Of a DNA stretch of 64,000 bases, positions 17,563 through 26,844 are shown piece after piece (positions within the stretch are counted from its first letter, which is position 1; every line of letters begins with the position of its first letter). The DNA comes from SIG440 sp045648175. Lineage in GTDB: Bacteria; Bacillota; Clostridia; Monoglobales; Monoglobaceae. The DNA lies in contig JAZRNN010000029.1 of assembly GCA_045648175.1 (NCBI GenBank), positions 1-64,000 of the forward strand, read 5' to 3'. The notes under the pieces are model-generated. The model did no database searches. It saw nothing but the letters and a program-made list of their open reading frames with translations, and had not been told where the DNA came from. Made by a program: the position numbers and the translations under genes.

Positions 17563-20265
17563 TTATAATTCTATCTTTTCAACTATGGAAATTGGGGTTA
17601 ATCCGTCTGCTCCGCCCAATACAAATACCTTAATCATTGCAACATCTGTTGCCGGCAAAACAACTTCTTCAAGTGCATTAGCAAAACTCATCGAAGCCTC
17701 AAGCATTCTTCCACCCGTTGCATAGGTTGCGACTATAACCTGGGCATCAGATAACACTTCTGCAGTCAAAACAGTATTTATTTCAAGGTTCTCTCCACTT
17801 AACGTATGAGTAGTGCTTGTAACTATCTTTTCGACCCCGCAATCTGAACATCTTAATCCGACAAATGTATGGTTATCTGCATTTATATCGATAATATCTG
17901 TTTTAGTTGCTCCGCAATCAGCACAAGTAAAGGTTTTAATTCCTGTTGCTTTACATGTGGCAGGGGTTGTCACAACGCCCGTATCCCAACCATGTGTAGC
18001 GGTTTCTGTTTCACCACAAGCACATACTTTCTGATGGTTTATATCATCAACTTTTGTCCATTGTGTTAGGAAGTTGTGCCCAAGAGGGGGAACTGTCTCC
18101 TGCTCCGCTATAACAGTTTCACAAGCAGAACAATATGATCCTTCGGTTTTTCCCCCTTCGGTACAGGTAGGGTCAACCGCCGGCATTGCTGTTACCGCAG
18201 TGTGGTTAACGCTCGCCGGTTCCCACTTTCCGACAGAGTAAGCATATGCAGAACAACAATCTCCTAACTTTTCCGGATTGGTATAGGAGTCATCCGCATT
18301 TTTGAGTTGGGCTGTGGCAATTGGAATCTGTGCATACGTGTTATTCAGTTGATCCAGCTGATAGGTAGCTTCTTCTACCCCTTGAATCATTTCTATCTTT
18401 CCTGTGCCGTCAGAAACAATCTCCGCTCCGCCTTGGGTTGTATATACATACCCTTCACTAAGGTCAAGATTTCCGTTTATGTTAACCTTAGCATCCACCA
18501 AATCAGCAACCGTCCTTGTGTAAGTTCTGCCGGGAACATAAGTTAATGCGCGGAATGGAACACTTGACGGTGAACAATAACCAGCCCATTCATCAGCATC
18601 ATAAACATAAATACTGCTTCCGCTTTTTAGTGTGCCAGTTGCGCCTTCTTCTATATTTATAACAGAGCCCGGTAAAAGGCATAAATCCTGATCGATATGT
18701 ACATTGCTTCCCTCTTTAACATTGATAGTGATGTTACTATTAACAGGAAGTTCGTATTGACTTGAGTCAACGGTATAAACACTAATAGTCATTTTTACAG
18801 GAGAAATGCTCATATCTCCGTTAAGCTCAACAATCAGTCTGTCGGTTGAACCATCGTATTTTTTTACCACATATCCATCTGTCAAATTAAACATGGCATT
18901 GGTCTGCCCAAAGAAATTAACCGAGGAATTTGCAACAGTTGTGCCACGCATACATACAGATGTATGTGTCGTTTCCTTAGCACCCGAGTAAACAGTCATC
19001 GGGACTTCTATGTTCTGTATATAATACTGCGAAAAGAGAAATACGCCGTTTTTCATAGTTATTGTCTGAGTACCGCCACGAAAATCCGTAACCTGAAAAT
19101 ACTCAAAAACCTCTGCCCCGCTTTTTACAGATACTGCACCATCACCGGTAATGTAACCCCATGCATACAGCTTTCCGCCATTTTCAACAGTAATAGAGCT
19201 GTTTTCCTGCATCCTTATAAAACTTACATTTCCTGTGGGAGAACCCGAATCAGAGTATGACCCTCCGGCAGCAAAATGCTTGGCCGAAAGACTAATGGCA
19301 CCTTCTACAGTGATATTTGCTCCGTTTGCCATCGTAAGTGTTCTATATGCCACGGGAGGTATATATCCACCTATATCAGCTTTAGAGACTCCTAGCGGTT
19401 CTGCAGTATATAATGTATTTTCCGCATCAAAAGGTATCAAAAGTGTTTTGCCTGCAGGAATCGTATAATCACCTGCCGGAAGAGTGCCGTCACAAATAAG
19501 CACAAGATTAGTCCCGCTTTGGGCAGCTATATTCAAGTCACTGAACAGATAAGTGTTATCAACCATAAAATATGGTGTATTATCCTTGCTGAACAAAGGT
19601 GTAATTGTTTTGTCGCCAAGAGATTCCTGGGTATACTTTGTAGACCTTGACATAATTTTCCCATCTTGATCTACCCATGCAAAGAATGTGGCATCCGTCA
19701 AGGGAACCAGTTCAAATTCCACGCCTGCAGATTCCTCAATTGTCATTGTGCTTCCGCTGGTAATAGCTGCTCCGCCTGCCGTTACAGTGCACAACGAGCT
19801 ATCAAATTCAACAGTCACGTTTGAAGATTCAGGCGCTGCAGTATATGTAATATTTTCAAGCGTTAATGTTGCCTCTTTTGAACCAAATGACGTAGCCTTA
19901 ACCGAAAACTTTATCTCCAAAGTTCCTTTGCCTGCAATATCAGCCGTATAACTTCCACTTGCAGTAGCAACTGTCCGTCCTGCAATGGTAAATGCTGAAT
20001 GTCCTGATACAGAGTATGAAAATTCAACTGTTGCAATAGACGAAGATGTATTAGTTAAAGTAATTTTATTCTCTTTTGTCTGAAAGAAACTGGTCGACAC
20101 AGAGGCAGTATATTTTTTTGCATCTCCCGAGCCACTCCCCGCACTGTTTTCTATAGTTAAATTATCAAACAAATTAATTGTCGCCGCAAATGTCTGCATA
20201 TACAATGAAAAAATAAAAATCATCGTAAGAATTGTCGTTGCTGTTAATTTATACAATTTTTTCAT
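17563..20265 (-). CDS. Large secreted adhesin-like protein
   Basis: A 900-residue protein with a signal peptide (about 1-27, ending MQTFA), starting at ATG 20265 eight bases after an AAAGGATG site. The body has many short beta-strand segments with G/N/S-rich turns (about 250-620), as in right-handed beta-helix surface proteins. Near 650-790 is the same Cys-x-x-Cys module seen in the next two genes (TCTEGG, CSAC, PPLGH, CADCG). No SLH, dockerin, LPXTG or membrane anchor is visible, so how it stays on the cell is unclear. It is the first gene of the probable three-gene surface operon. No specific function can be assigned. Confidence 0.7.
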   Translation of the reverse strand: MKKLYKLTATTILTMIFIFSLYMQTFAATINLFDNLTIENSAGSGSGDAKKYTASVSTSFFQTKENKITLTNTSSSIATVEFSYSVSGHSAFTIAGRTVATASGSYTADIAGKGTLEIKFSVKATSFGSKEATLTLENITYTAAPESSNVTVEFDSSLCTVTAGGAAITSGSTMTIEESAGVEFELVPLTDATFFAWVDQDGKIMSRSTKYTQESLGDKTITPLFSKDNTPYFMVDNTYLFSDLNIAAQSGTNLVLICDGTLPAGDYTIPAGKTLLIPFDAENTLYTAEPLGVSKADIGGYIPPVAYRTLTMANGANITVEGAISLSAKHFAAGGSYSDSGSPTGNVSFIRMQENSSITVENGGKLYAWGYITGDGAVSVKSGAEVFEYFQVTDFRGGTQTITMKNGVFLFSQYYIQNIEVPMTVYSGAKETTHTSVCMRGTTVANSSVNFFGQTNAMFNLTDGYVVKKYDGSTDRLIVELNGDMSISPVKMTISVYTVDSSQYELPVNSNITINVKEGSNVHIDQDLCLLPGSVINIEEGATGTLKSGSSIYVYDADEWAGYCSPSSVPFRALTYVPGRTYTRTVADLVDAKVNINGNLDLSEGYVYTTQGGAEIVSDGTGKIEMIQGVEEATYQLDQLNNTYAQIPIATAQLKNADDSYTNPEKLGDCCSAYAYSVGKWEPASVNHTAVTAMPAVDPTCTEGGKTEGSYCSACETVIAEQETVPPLGHNFLTQWTKVDDINHQKVCACGETETATHGWDTGVVTTPATCKATGIKTFTCADCGATKTDIIDINADNHTFVGLRCSDCGVEKIVTSTTHTLSGENLEINTVLTAEVLSDAQVIVATYATGGRMLEASMSFANALEEVVLPATDVAMIKVFVLGGADGLTPISIVEKIEL

Positions 20266-20330
20266 CCAAAACACATCCTTTTTTGTATTAACCATACATA
20301 TGTTGTTTTTAATGGCATAATATCACTTTC

Positions 20331-20359
20331 ACCTTATCACAAAAATGATAAAATGTCAA
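20331..20359 (-). promoter_or_regulatory. Promoter of the surface-protein operon
   Basis: On the minus strand, TTGACA (20359-20354), a 17-base spacer and TAAGGT (20336-20331). An inverted repeat TTATCA-N6-TGATAA covers the spacer and the start of the -10, a possible repressor site. Confidence 0.65.
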
Positions 20360-20423
20360 TTCCTTTTTGCCGGTTTTTCTTGATATATCAAGGCTTTTTG
20401 TCAACTCTAAAGTCGTTTCGTTT

Positions 20424-20741
20424 TCAGTCAATACCACTGCTTTTGTTTTTTATATTTTCACAAACAACGCTATCTCCCCTTTCTGCCTCTTCGCCGCTGT
20501 CACTAATCATTCGTCTGATAGTTCTTTCCGAATAGTCATACTTATGTGCCAACTCTGTGACATTTGTCCCATCAAATTCCTTAATAACATTTTGCTGAAT
20601 TACCTGTGGATTGTAAAGCCGCACCGGGAAATTGACCTGTTGCCCTTTAAACCTTAAGTAAATTTTCAAAGTAGCATCCAGACCAACAATTTCGCTGATT
20701 TCCTTGTATACCGTGTTGTATAATTTTGACTCTTTTTCCAC
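20424..20741 (-). CDS. Mor-type transcriptional regulator
   Basis: A 105-residue DNA-binding protein resembling the Mor/C family first known as phage Mu middle operon activator. Visible features are an N-terminal IVGLDATLKIYLRF dimerisation stretch, a following short beta segment, and a C-terminal helix-turn-helix (FDGTNVTELAHKYDYSERTI, about residues 58-77). The start is taken as GTG 20741, nine bases after AAGGAG (20756-20751); the TTG at 20750 directly abuts that site. An extended -10 (TGGTATAAT) lies just upstream. No phage genes are near. It sits immediately upstream of the surface operon promoter, so it may regulate it. Confidence 0.7.
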   Translation of the reverse strand: MEKESKLYNTVYKEISEIVGLDATLKIYLRFKGQQVNFPVRLYNPQVIQQNVIKEFDGTNVTELAHKYDYSERTIRRMISDSGEEAERGDSVVCENIKNKSSGID

Positions 20742-20850
20742 TTTATTCAACTCCTTGCGACAGAATTATACCACTTTTCTGCCGCCAAGTTAAATGCCAA
20801 TTTCAACAAGTTTGTCCAAAGCAAAACGCCTCTTTTCTCTGTCGTTATAC

Positions 20851-20894
20851 AAAAACAGCCTGCCACTTTGTAATAAAGCGACAGGCTGTTTTTG
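20851..20894 (-). terminator. Terminator of the aromatic operon
   Basis: A long hairpin (20851-20870 with 20875-20894, two mismatches) with T runs on both strands. It lies 67 bases past the stop of the DAHP synthase gene. Confidence 0.8.
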
Positions 20895-20960
20895 TATTTA
20901 AAAATTTTTAACTATATGAAGCTTAATATTACATCTACAATGTCATTGCATGCCTCTCTG

Positions 20961-21989
20961 TTAAAGAACCTCTGCCAAATCACAAATAAGTCTTTCGGTT
21001 TTTTCCCAACCGAGGCATGGGTCGGTTATAGACTTTCCGTAGGTACATTCTTCAGGCTTTTGTGCGCCGTCTTCAATATAACTTTCTATCATAAGGCCCT
21101 TGACAATCTTTTTTATATCGGCAGAGTGGCGACAACTGTGAAGGACCTCTTTTGCAATTCTTGGCTGCTCCATCCATTTTTTCCCTGAGTTTGCGTGGTT
21201 TGTATCAATAATAACCGCCGGATTACTGAGCCCTGATTTTTCATATATTTCTGCGAGATGAATCAGGTCTTCGTAGTGGTAGTTTGGCATAGACTGGCCA
21301 TGCTTATTTACGTATCCTCTGAGTATTGCGTGAGAAAGCGGATTTCCCTGGCTTTCAACCTCCCACCCTCTGTAAATGAAGGTATGAGAATGTTGTGCGG
21401 CGGTTATGGAATTCATCATTACGGATATATCCCCAGCAGTAGGGTTTTTCATACCTACAGGAATATCAAGACCGCTTGCGGTAAGTCTGTGCTTTTGGTT
21501 TTCAACCGATCTTGCACCGATTGCCACATATGATAAAAGGTCTGAAAGGTATCTGTAATTTTCAGGATAAAGCATTTCATCAGCACAGGTAAAGCCCGTT
21601 TCTTCTATGGCTCTGATATGCAGATTTCTGATTGCAATAACACCTTTTAACATATCGGATTCCTTGTTTGGGTCAGGCTGATGAAGCATCCCCTTATATC
21701 CGTCTCCGGTTGTCCTTGGCTTGTTTGTATAAATTCGAGGAATGATAAGGATTTTTTCAGCCACTTTTTCCTGCACTTCTCTGAGGCGCAAGATATAATC
21801 TATTACACTGTCATCGTGATCTGCCGAGCAAGGGCCTATAATCAGTATAAATCTGTCGTCCTTGCCTTCGAATACCGACTTTATTTCCATATCTCTTTTT
21901 ACTTTTAACTGTTCAAGCTTGTATGATAATGGGTACTGTTCCTTTATCTCCATAGGGATTGGTAGTTTGCGTTTGAAATTCATATTCAT
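20961..21989 (-). CDS. aroF: DAHP synthase, class I (AroFGH type)
   Basis: Condenses PEP and erythrose-4-phosphate into DAHP, the entry step of the shikimate pathway. The 342-residue product matches the E. coli AroF/G/H group: IIGPCSADH (about 51-59), PRIYTNKPRTTGDGYKG (about 86-102), ARSVENQKHR, GMKNPTAGD, and DTNHANSGK, the last two contributing substrate and metal ligands. The start ATG 21989 lies behind TTTGGAGG (spacing seven); the TTG at 22004 overlaps that site. It is the last gene of the operon, only 21 bases after tyrA. The whole operon may be regulated through the leader at 29084-29331. Confidence 0.94.
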   Translation of the reverse strand: MNMNFKRKLPIPMEIKEQYPLSYKLEQLKVKRDMEIKSVFEGKDDRFILIIGPCSADHDDSVIDYILRLREVQEKVAEKILIIPRIYTNKPRTTGDGYKGMLHQPDPNKESDMLKGVIAIRNLHIRAIEETGFTCADEMLYPENYRYLSDLLSYVAIGARSVENQKHRLTASGLDIPVGMKNPTAGDISVMMNSITAAQHSHTFIYRGWEVESQGNPLSHAILRGYVNKHGQSMPNYHYEDLIHLAEIYEKSGLSNPAVIIDTNHANSGKKWMEQPRIAKEVLHSCRHSADIKKIVKGLMIESYIEDGAQKPEECTYGKSITDPCLGWEKTERLICDLAEVL

Positions 21990-22010
21990 TTTTATATCCT
22001 CCAAATGTGA

Positions 22011-22868
22011 TTATTTTTTGTCGAATAATGCTCTGCGTTTTGTTGAATGGCGCATCATTTCTCTCATACCTTCAACATCTTCTGCTTTAAGCATTGTTTT
22101 AAGTTCGTTAAATTTGTCTATAAACATATCCATCTGTTTAAGAAGAGCATCTTTGTTTGCAACAAAAAGTTCGCTCCACATCAAATCGTTTATGCGTGCA
22201 ATTCGAGTCAGGTCACGGAATGAGTCACCCGTAAATTTTTCCATGTTTTCCTTATCGTTGCAAGTCATAAGAGTAATGGCAATGCAATGGGTAAGCTGAG
22301 AAAGGAATCCTATCATCTCATCATGTTCTTCGGGCGAAAGCGTAGTAACATTTGAAAATCCCAAAAGCCTTCCGAGTTCAAGGCAGGTATTAATTGCCTC
22401 GGGGGTATTTTTGTCTGTTGGGGTCACTATATAGTTTGCACCCGAAAACATCTTATCACTGCTGTTTTCTACTCCCGATACCTCGCGCCCCGCCATTGGG
22501 TGAGCCGCAATAAATTCAACATCCGTTCGCAGCATATCTTGAATTTTATATATAATACCACCCTTGACACCTGTTACGTCGGTTATTATTGCACCACTTT
22601 TAAACAAATTTTGATTTTTCTCAATCCATTCAACAAATACATGCGGATACAAAGCAAAAACCACCAGGTCTGCATCACCAACAATTCTTTTGTCAAGCTC
22701 AATTGAGCCTTCGTCTATTATTCCTTCATTAAGGGCATACTCTATTGAGCTTTGCTCTTTTGTAATTGCGCTTATATGAAATCCAAATCGTTTCAAAACT
22801 CTTGCATAGCTTCCGCCCAAAAGTCCGAGTCCGACTATCAAAATTTTTTTGCTTACGTCTACTATCAT
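22011..22868 (-). CDS. tyrA: Prephenate dehydrogenase
   Basis: Oxidatively decarboxylates prephenate to 4-hydroxyphenylpyruvate for tyrosine. The 285-residue protein has a Rossmann start (ILIVGLGLLGGSYA, residues 9-22), the TDVTGVKG segment, AAHPMAGRE with the catalytic His (about 127), and the helical dimerisation domain with FLSQLTHCIA. There is no C-terminal ACT domain. The start overlaps the aroA stop by four bases (ATGA), giving translational coupling. Confidence 0.94.
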   Translation of the reverse strand: MIVDVSKKILIVGLGLLGGSYARVLKRFGFHISAITKEQSSIEYALNEGIIDEGSIELDKRIVGDADLVVFALYPHVFVEWIEKNQNLFKSGAIITDVTGVKGGIIYKIQDMLRTDVEFIAAHPMAGREVSGVENSSDKMFSGANYIVTPTDKNTPEAINTCLELGRLLGFSNVTTLSPEEHDEMIGFLSQLTHCIAITLMTCNDKENMEKFTGDSFRDLTRIARINDLMWSELFVANKDALLKQMDMFIDKFNELKTMLKAEDVEGMREMMRHSTKRRALFDKK

Positions 22869-24067
22869 TCTGTCCTCACCCTCGCTCCAAGTTTCTTTAT
22901 TTCTTCAAAATATCCAGGATAACTCTTCCTTACTGCCTCAATTCCGAAAATTTCACCGCCGGTTTTTGAAAGTATCACCGACATTGCCATAACAATTCTG
23001 TGGTCGTTGTGTCCGTCAAGTACTATGCCTTGATTTTTTAATTCCTGCTTGGGTACCGTTATGAAATTATCGCCAAAAACAAGGCCTCCGCCAAGCTTTT
23101 GAAGTTCCTCATGCATAGCCAGTCCTCTGTCACTTTCTTTTGCCTTTAGTCTGTTGGTTCCCGTAAAGGTTGCACCGTCTTTAAGTGCTGAAAGTGCAAT
23201 TAACACCGGCCCAAGGTCAGGACAATCGGAAATATCTAGATTCGGTGTTCCGTCTGATATTTTTTTAAAATACTCTTTATATACCTTGTCTCCCTGAAGG
23301 CTGTCAGTATTGAGATTATTAATTTTCACTTCTGAACCAACATAATTAAACACATCCAGAAACGCCGCATTTGAATAATCTCCTTCAATTCTTCCTGAAT
23401 ATGAGTGCAGCTCCGATTTCTTTATTGAAATGTTGTATTCATCTACAAACTCAACATTCGCACCAAATGCCTTTAGGGCAGATATCGTAAGATTTATATA
23501 TGACCTGCTTTCAAACGGAGGAATAACTTCTATAGAAGAGTCTGCGCCAAGATATATAAGAGCAAAAATGAGTCCTGTAATAAATTGGCTGCTGATATCT
23601 CCTCTGATTTTATAGTTGTCGCTTTTAAGACTGCCACAAACGGTTAAAGAGTTTGCTCTCCTGTTGAAGGCAAAACCACACTCTTGGCAAAGCTCTTCAT
23701 AAACATCAAGCGGTCTTTCAAAAAGCCGCGTGCTGCCCATCAATGTTACTTCTCTTCCCAGACACAACGCAAGCGGTATAAAAAATCTCAATGTGCTTCC
23801 ACTTTCCCTACATTCCAGCACAGAAGTTTTTGCTTGCATAAAGTTATCCGGGTTAATATATACAATATCATTATCTGTTGTTATTTCTGCACCCAGCGCC
23901 TTTAGGCAATCAATACTGGCAAGGATATCTTCGCTGTAATCAACGCCTGATAACACGCAATGTTCCTTTGATAAAGCAGCCCCTATCAAATATCTGTGTG
24001 CCATGCTTTTCGATGGTGGCGCATTTACGATTCCGTTTAATTTACAAGGTTCAAATTTTGCTATCAT
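22865..24067 (-). CDS. aroA: EPSP synthase
   Basis: Transfers enolpyruvate from PEP to shikimate-3-phosphate. The 400-residue protein shows PPSKSMAHR at the N-terminus (17-25), RESGSTLRF (about 85), and the C-terminal LKAKESDR and DGHNDHRI motifs. It is slightly shorter than the typical 420-430 residues, without an obvious missing block. It starts directly after aroQ and overlaps tyrA by four bases. Confidence 0.95.
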   Translation of the reverse strand: MIAKFEPCKLNGIVNAPPSKSMAHRYLIGAALSKEHCVLSGVDYSEDILASIDCLKALGAEITTDNDIVYINPDNFMQAKTSVLECRESGSTLRFFIPLALCLGREVTLMGSTRLFERPLDVYEELCQECGFAFNRRANSLTVCGSLKSDNYKIRGDISSQFITGLIFALIYLGADSSIEVIPPFESRSYINLTISALKAFGANVEFVDEYNISIKKSELHSYSGRIEGDYSNAAFLDVFNYVGSEVKINNLNTDSLQGDKVYKEYFKKISDGTPNLDISDCPDLGPVLIALSALKDGATFTGTNRLKAKESDRGLAMHEELQKLGGGLVFGDNFITVPKQELKNQGIVLDGHNDHRIVMAMSVILSKTGGEIFGIEAVRKSYPGYFEEIKKLGARVRTE

Positions 24068-24496
24068 TTATATCCCCTCAACAAGATAGTCAATGGCCTC
24101 TATATATCCGTCTGTGCCATGACCTGTAATTGTTTTTATGCAGGCAAGCCTTACATAACTTACCTGTCTGAACTCCTCACGCTCTTCAACTTTTGAAATA
24201 TGTACCTCAACAGCTGGGATATTCACCGCTTTGACCGCATCTAAAATTGCAATGCTTGTGTGGGTATACGCCCCGGGATTTATAACAATACCATCAACAT
24301 TACCGTATGCCTTTTGAATTTCGTCAACAAGGTCGCCTTCGTGATTAGATTGATATAGCTTGACCTCTATATTTTTGCTTTCACAATATTTTTGTATTTT
24401 TTCACAAAGATCTGCATAGGTTTCACGTCCATAATGGTCAGGCTCGCGAATTCCAAGCATATTTAAATTTGGACCATTTATAACAAGAATTTTCAT
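24068..24496 (-). CDS. aroQ: 3-Dehydroquinate dehydratase, type II
   Basis: Converts 3-dehydroquinate to 3-dehydroshikimate. At 142 residues it is the small dodecameric class II enzyme. Motifs are INGPNLNMLG (6-15), the active-site Tyr in HYGRETYAD (about 22-30), NPGAYTHTS (about 75-83), and VHISKVEEREEFR (about 98-110). Its start overlaps the aroEK stop by four bases. Confidence 0.96.
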   Translation of the reverse strand: MKILVINGPNLNMLGIREPDHYGRETYADLCEKIQKYCESKNIEVKLYQSNHEGDLVDEIQKAYGNVDGIVINPGAYTHTSIAILDAVKAVNIPAVEVHISKVEEREEFRQVSYVRLACIKTITGHGTDGYIEAIDYLVEGI

Positions 24497-25740
24497 AGTA
24501 TCTGCTCCAATCGTTTTTTAAGAATATATTCAGCCTCTGCCTCGGGAGTGGTCATATCAGGCACCATTATATCTGCGGTAGATTGATAAAGCCCCATTCT
24601 TTCAGAATAGAGTTTTTTTAGCTTTTCGTTTGTATCTGAAAGTGGTCTGTCATCTGTTGCCTGAAGCCTTTTAAGGTCGGCATTTATAAAAAACAGCTTA
24701 CCGTTCCGTCTAAGGAAGTTTACATTTTCTTCTCTTAAAATTGCGCCTCCACCGGTTGAAATAATACGACAACTATTTGCAGATACATCCCGTATAACCT
24801 CTGTTTCCAAATCTCTGAAATACTTTTCTCCCTTAATATCTATAAGTTCTTTAATTGTGCATCCGCAGCGTTTTTCGATTTCTGTATCTGTATCAACAAA
24901 TTCAAAACCTTTTATTTTCAAAAGTCTTCCGACCGTACTCTTGCCGCTTCCGGGCATACCTGTCAATACAATATTTTCCTTTGATGCAAGGACGGATTGA
25001 TATACACTGTCGGCTGTTTTCTTTGATATCTCGGTATCGAGGAATTTTTCAACCGCAACAACTGCTTGCATAACAAGCATATACAAGCCACCTTCAGCTT
25101 TAAGTCCCTTACTTTTTGCATTTAACACAAGGTTGGTGCAAAGAGGATTATACACTGCGTCAACCACACCCTCTAAAGAAGTAAATGCCGATATATCAAT
25201 TGGCTTTGAATCACAATCCGGAAACATTCCTAAAGGGGTTGTATTGATTATCACATCTGCATCGGTATGCTTGGCTTTTGCTTCTTCATAGGTTATATAA
25301 TTATCAGATTTCTTTCTGCTTACAATTAAAATCTCAGCTGCACCCATATCCTTTGCCAAAACACAGGCGGTTTTGCTTGTTCCACCGGTTCCGAGGATGA
25401 GTAACTTTTTACCACTTAATTCAATACCGATTTTTTCGATAAGTGCCTTCATCCCGTAATAATCGGTGTTGTATCCGTATAGCTTGCCATCTTTATTTAC
25501 AATTGTGTTAACAGCTCCAATTCTCTTTGCTATCTCGCTGACCGAATCAAGATAGGGAATAACAGTCTCTTTATATGGTATTGTAACATTTATTGCTTCA
25601 AAGTCTTTTTGTTCAAAAAATGTTTTTATTTCGTCTTCCAAAAGTTCAATAAGTTCATATTCATAATCAGCAAGCTTGGTGTGAATTTCTTTTGAGAAGC
25701 TATGTGTCAATTTCTTCCCTATACACCCGTATTTTTTCAT
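24493..25740 (-). CDS. aroEK: Shikimate dehydrogenase-shikimate kinase fusion
   Basis: A single 415-residue polypeptide covers two successive steps. Residues 1 to about 250 are shikimate 5-dehydrogenase: GKKLTHSFS, NVTIPYKE with catalytic Lys, NTDYYG, and GTGGTSKTA for NADP. Residues about 255-415 are shikimate kinase: a P-loop GMPGSGKST, DTDTEIEKR, STGGGA and DDRPL. No stop or frame change lies between them, and no separate ribosome site was noticed at the junction. Fusing consecutive enzymes may keep shikimate production coupled. It is placed between aroC and aroQ. Confidence 0.95.
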   Translation of the reverse strand: MKKYGCIGKKLTHSFSKEIHTKLADYEYELIELLEDEIKTFFEQKDFEAINVTIPYKETVIPYLDSVSEIAKRIGAVNTIVNKDGKLYGYNTDYYGMKALIEKIGIELSGKKLLILGTGGTSKTACVLAKDMGAAEILIVSRKKSDNYITYEEAKAKHTDADVIINTTPLGMFPDCDSKPIDISAFTSLEGVVDAVYNPLCTNLVLNAKSKGLKAEGGLYMLVMQAVVAVEKFLDTEISKKTADSVYQSVLASKENIVLTGMPGSGKSTVGRLLKIKGFEFVDTDTEIEKRCGCTIKELIDIKGEKYFRDLETEVIRDVSANSCRIISTGGGAILREENVNFLRRNGKLFFINADLKRLQATDDRPLSDTNEKLKKLYSERMGLYQSTADIMVPDMTTPEAEAEYILKKRLEQIL

Positions 25741-25755
25741 AATCGTTTCGTCCCC

Positions 25756-26844
25756 TCACCTTAACCAGTCTGTACCAAATCTCATTGCAAGCGCATCACA
25801 TAAAACAATTGCTGCGGCCGCATCCTGCACAATCCGTGCCCTATGTACAATTGCGGGGTCGTGTCTGCCGGCCGGCTCTAATATGGTTTCAGTCATATTC
25901 TTAAAATCTACTGTATTTTGTTGTTTAAAGATTGTTGGTGTGGGTTTGATTGCAGTTCTGAAAATAATTGGCATACCGTTGGTGATACCACCATTTATTC
26001 CTCCGTTGTTATTTGTAGTTGTCACTATTTTCCCGTTTTCTATTTTTATAGCATCATTGGCGTCAGAGCCATGCATATCCGCAATTTCAAAGCCTGCCCC
26101 GAATTCAATCCCCTTAACTGCCGGGATTGAAAACATCATATGCGAAAGCATACTTTCAACCGAGTCAAACCACGGTTCACCAACGCCTTCAGGCATCCCC
26201 ACAATTGCAGTTTCTAAAACTCCACCAACGCTGTCTCCGTCTGTTGCTGCATTTAATATAGCATCTCTCATTTTTTCTCCGCTTGCCTCGTCAAGCACAG
26301 CAAAAGGTTTTTTATTCAGCTTTTCAATGTCACTCATTAAATTATTAAAATCTCTATCAGAAATTCCTGCACATTTCATTACGTGAGTGCCGATATAAAT
26401 ACCTTTTTGCTCCAATGCTGATTTGCAAATTGCACCTACTGCCACAAGCGCCGCAGTTATTCTTCCACTGAAATGCCCACCGCCGCGCGAATCCTGAAAT
26501 CCGTGGTATTTGCACTCGGCGGTATAATCTGCGTGAGACGGTCTTGCAATTGTTTTCATCTGCGAGTAGTCTCCGCTTTTGATATTTTCATTGGGTATCA
26601 GAATTGTTATGGGAGTCCCTGTCGTTTTTCCGCAGATAACGCCGCTTACAATCCTGAATTCGTCCTTTTCTTTTCTCGGTGTTGAAATCTTTCCGTCAGG
26701 CCGTCTCAGGTAAAGCATGTGGTTGATATATTCTTCATCGACATCTATCCCAGGGGCTAACCCGTCAACAACTGCACCTATATATTCACCATGACTCTCG
26801 CCAAACAGGGTCACCGCTATACTGTTTCCGAATGTATTTTTCAT
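25756..26844 (-). CDS. aroC: Chorismate synthase
   Basis: Makes chorismate from EPSP using reduced FMN. The 362-residue protein carries the three family signatures: GESHGEYIGAVVDG (15-28), the RPSHADY and DSRGGGHFSGR region (about 102-127), and a C-terminal segment (about 325-345) with RHDPAIVHRA. Its start ATG 26844 is immediately adjacent to the aroB stop, so translation is coupled. Confidence 0.96.
   Translation of the reverse strand: MKNTFGNSIAVTLFGESHGEYIGAVVDGLAPGIDVDEEYINHMLYLRRPDGKISTPRKEKDEFRIVSGVICGKTTGTPITILIPNENIKSGDYSQMKTIARPSHADYTAECKYHGFQDSRGGGHFSGRITAALVAVGAICKSALEQKGIYIGTHVMKCAGISDRDFNNLMSDIEKLNKKPFAVLDEASGEKMRDAILNAATDGDSVGGVLETAIVGMPEGVGEPWFDSVESMLSHMMFSIPAVKGIEFGAGFEIADMHGSDANDAIKIENGKIVTTTNNNGGINGGITNGMPIIFRTAIKPTPTIFKQQNTVDFKNMTETILEPAGRHDPAIVHRARIVQDAAAAIVLCDALAMRFGTDWLR

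Noticed and set aside
20367..20657. Plus-strand frames across the Mor-like gene
   Set aside because: They have no ribosome site or recognisable domain, and the minus-strand frame matches a known regulator fold.
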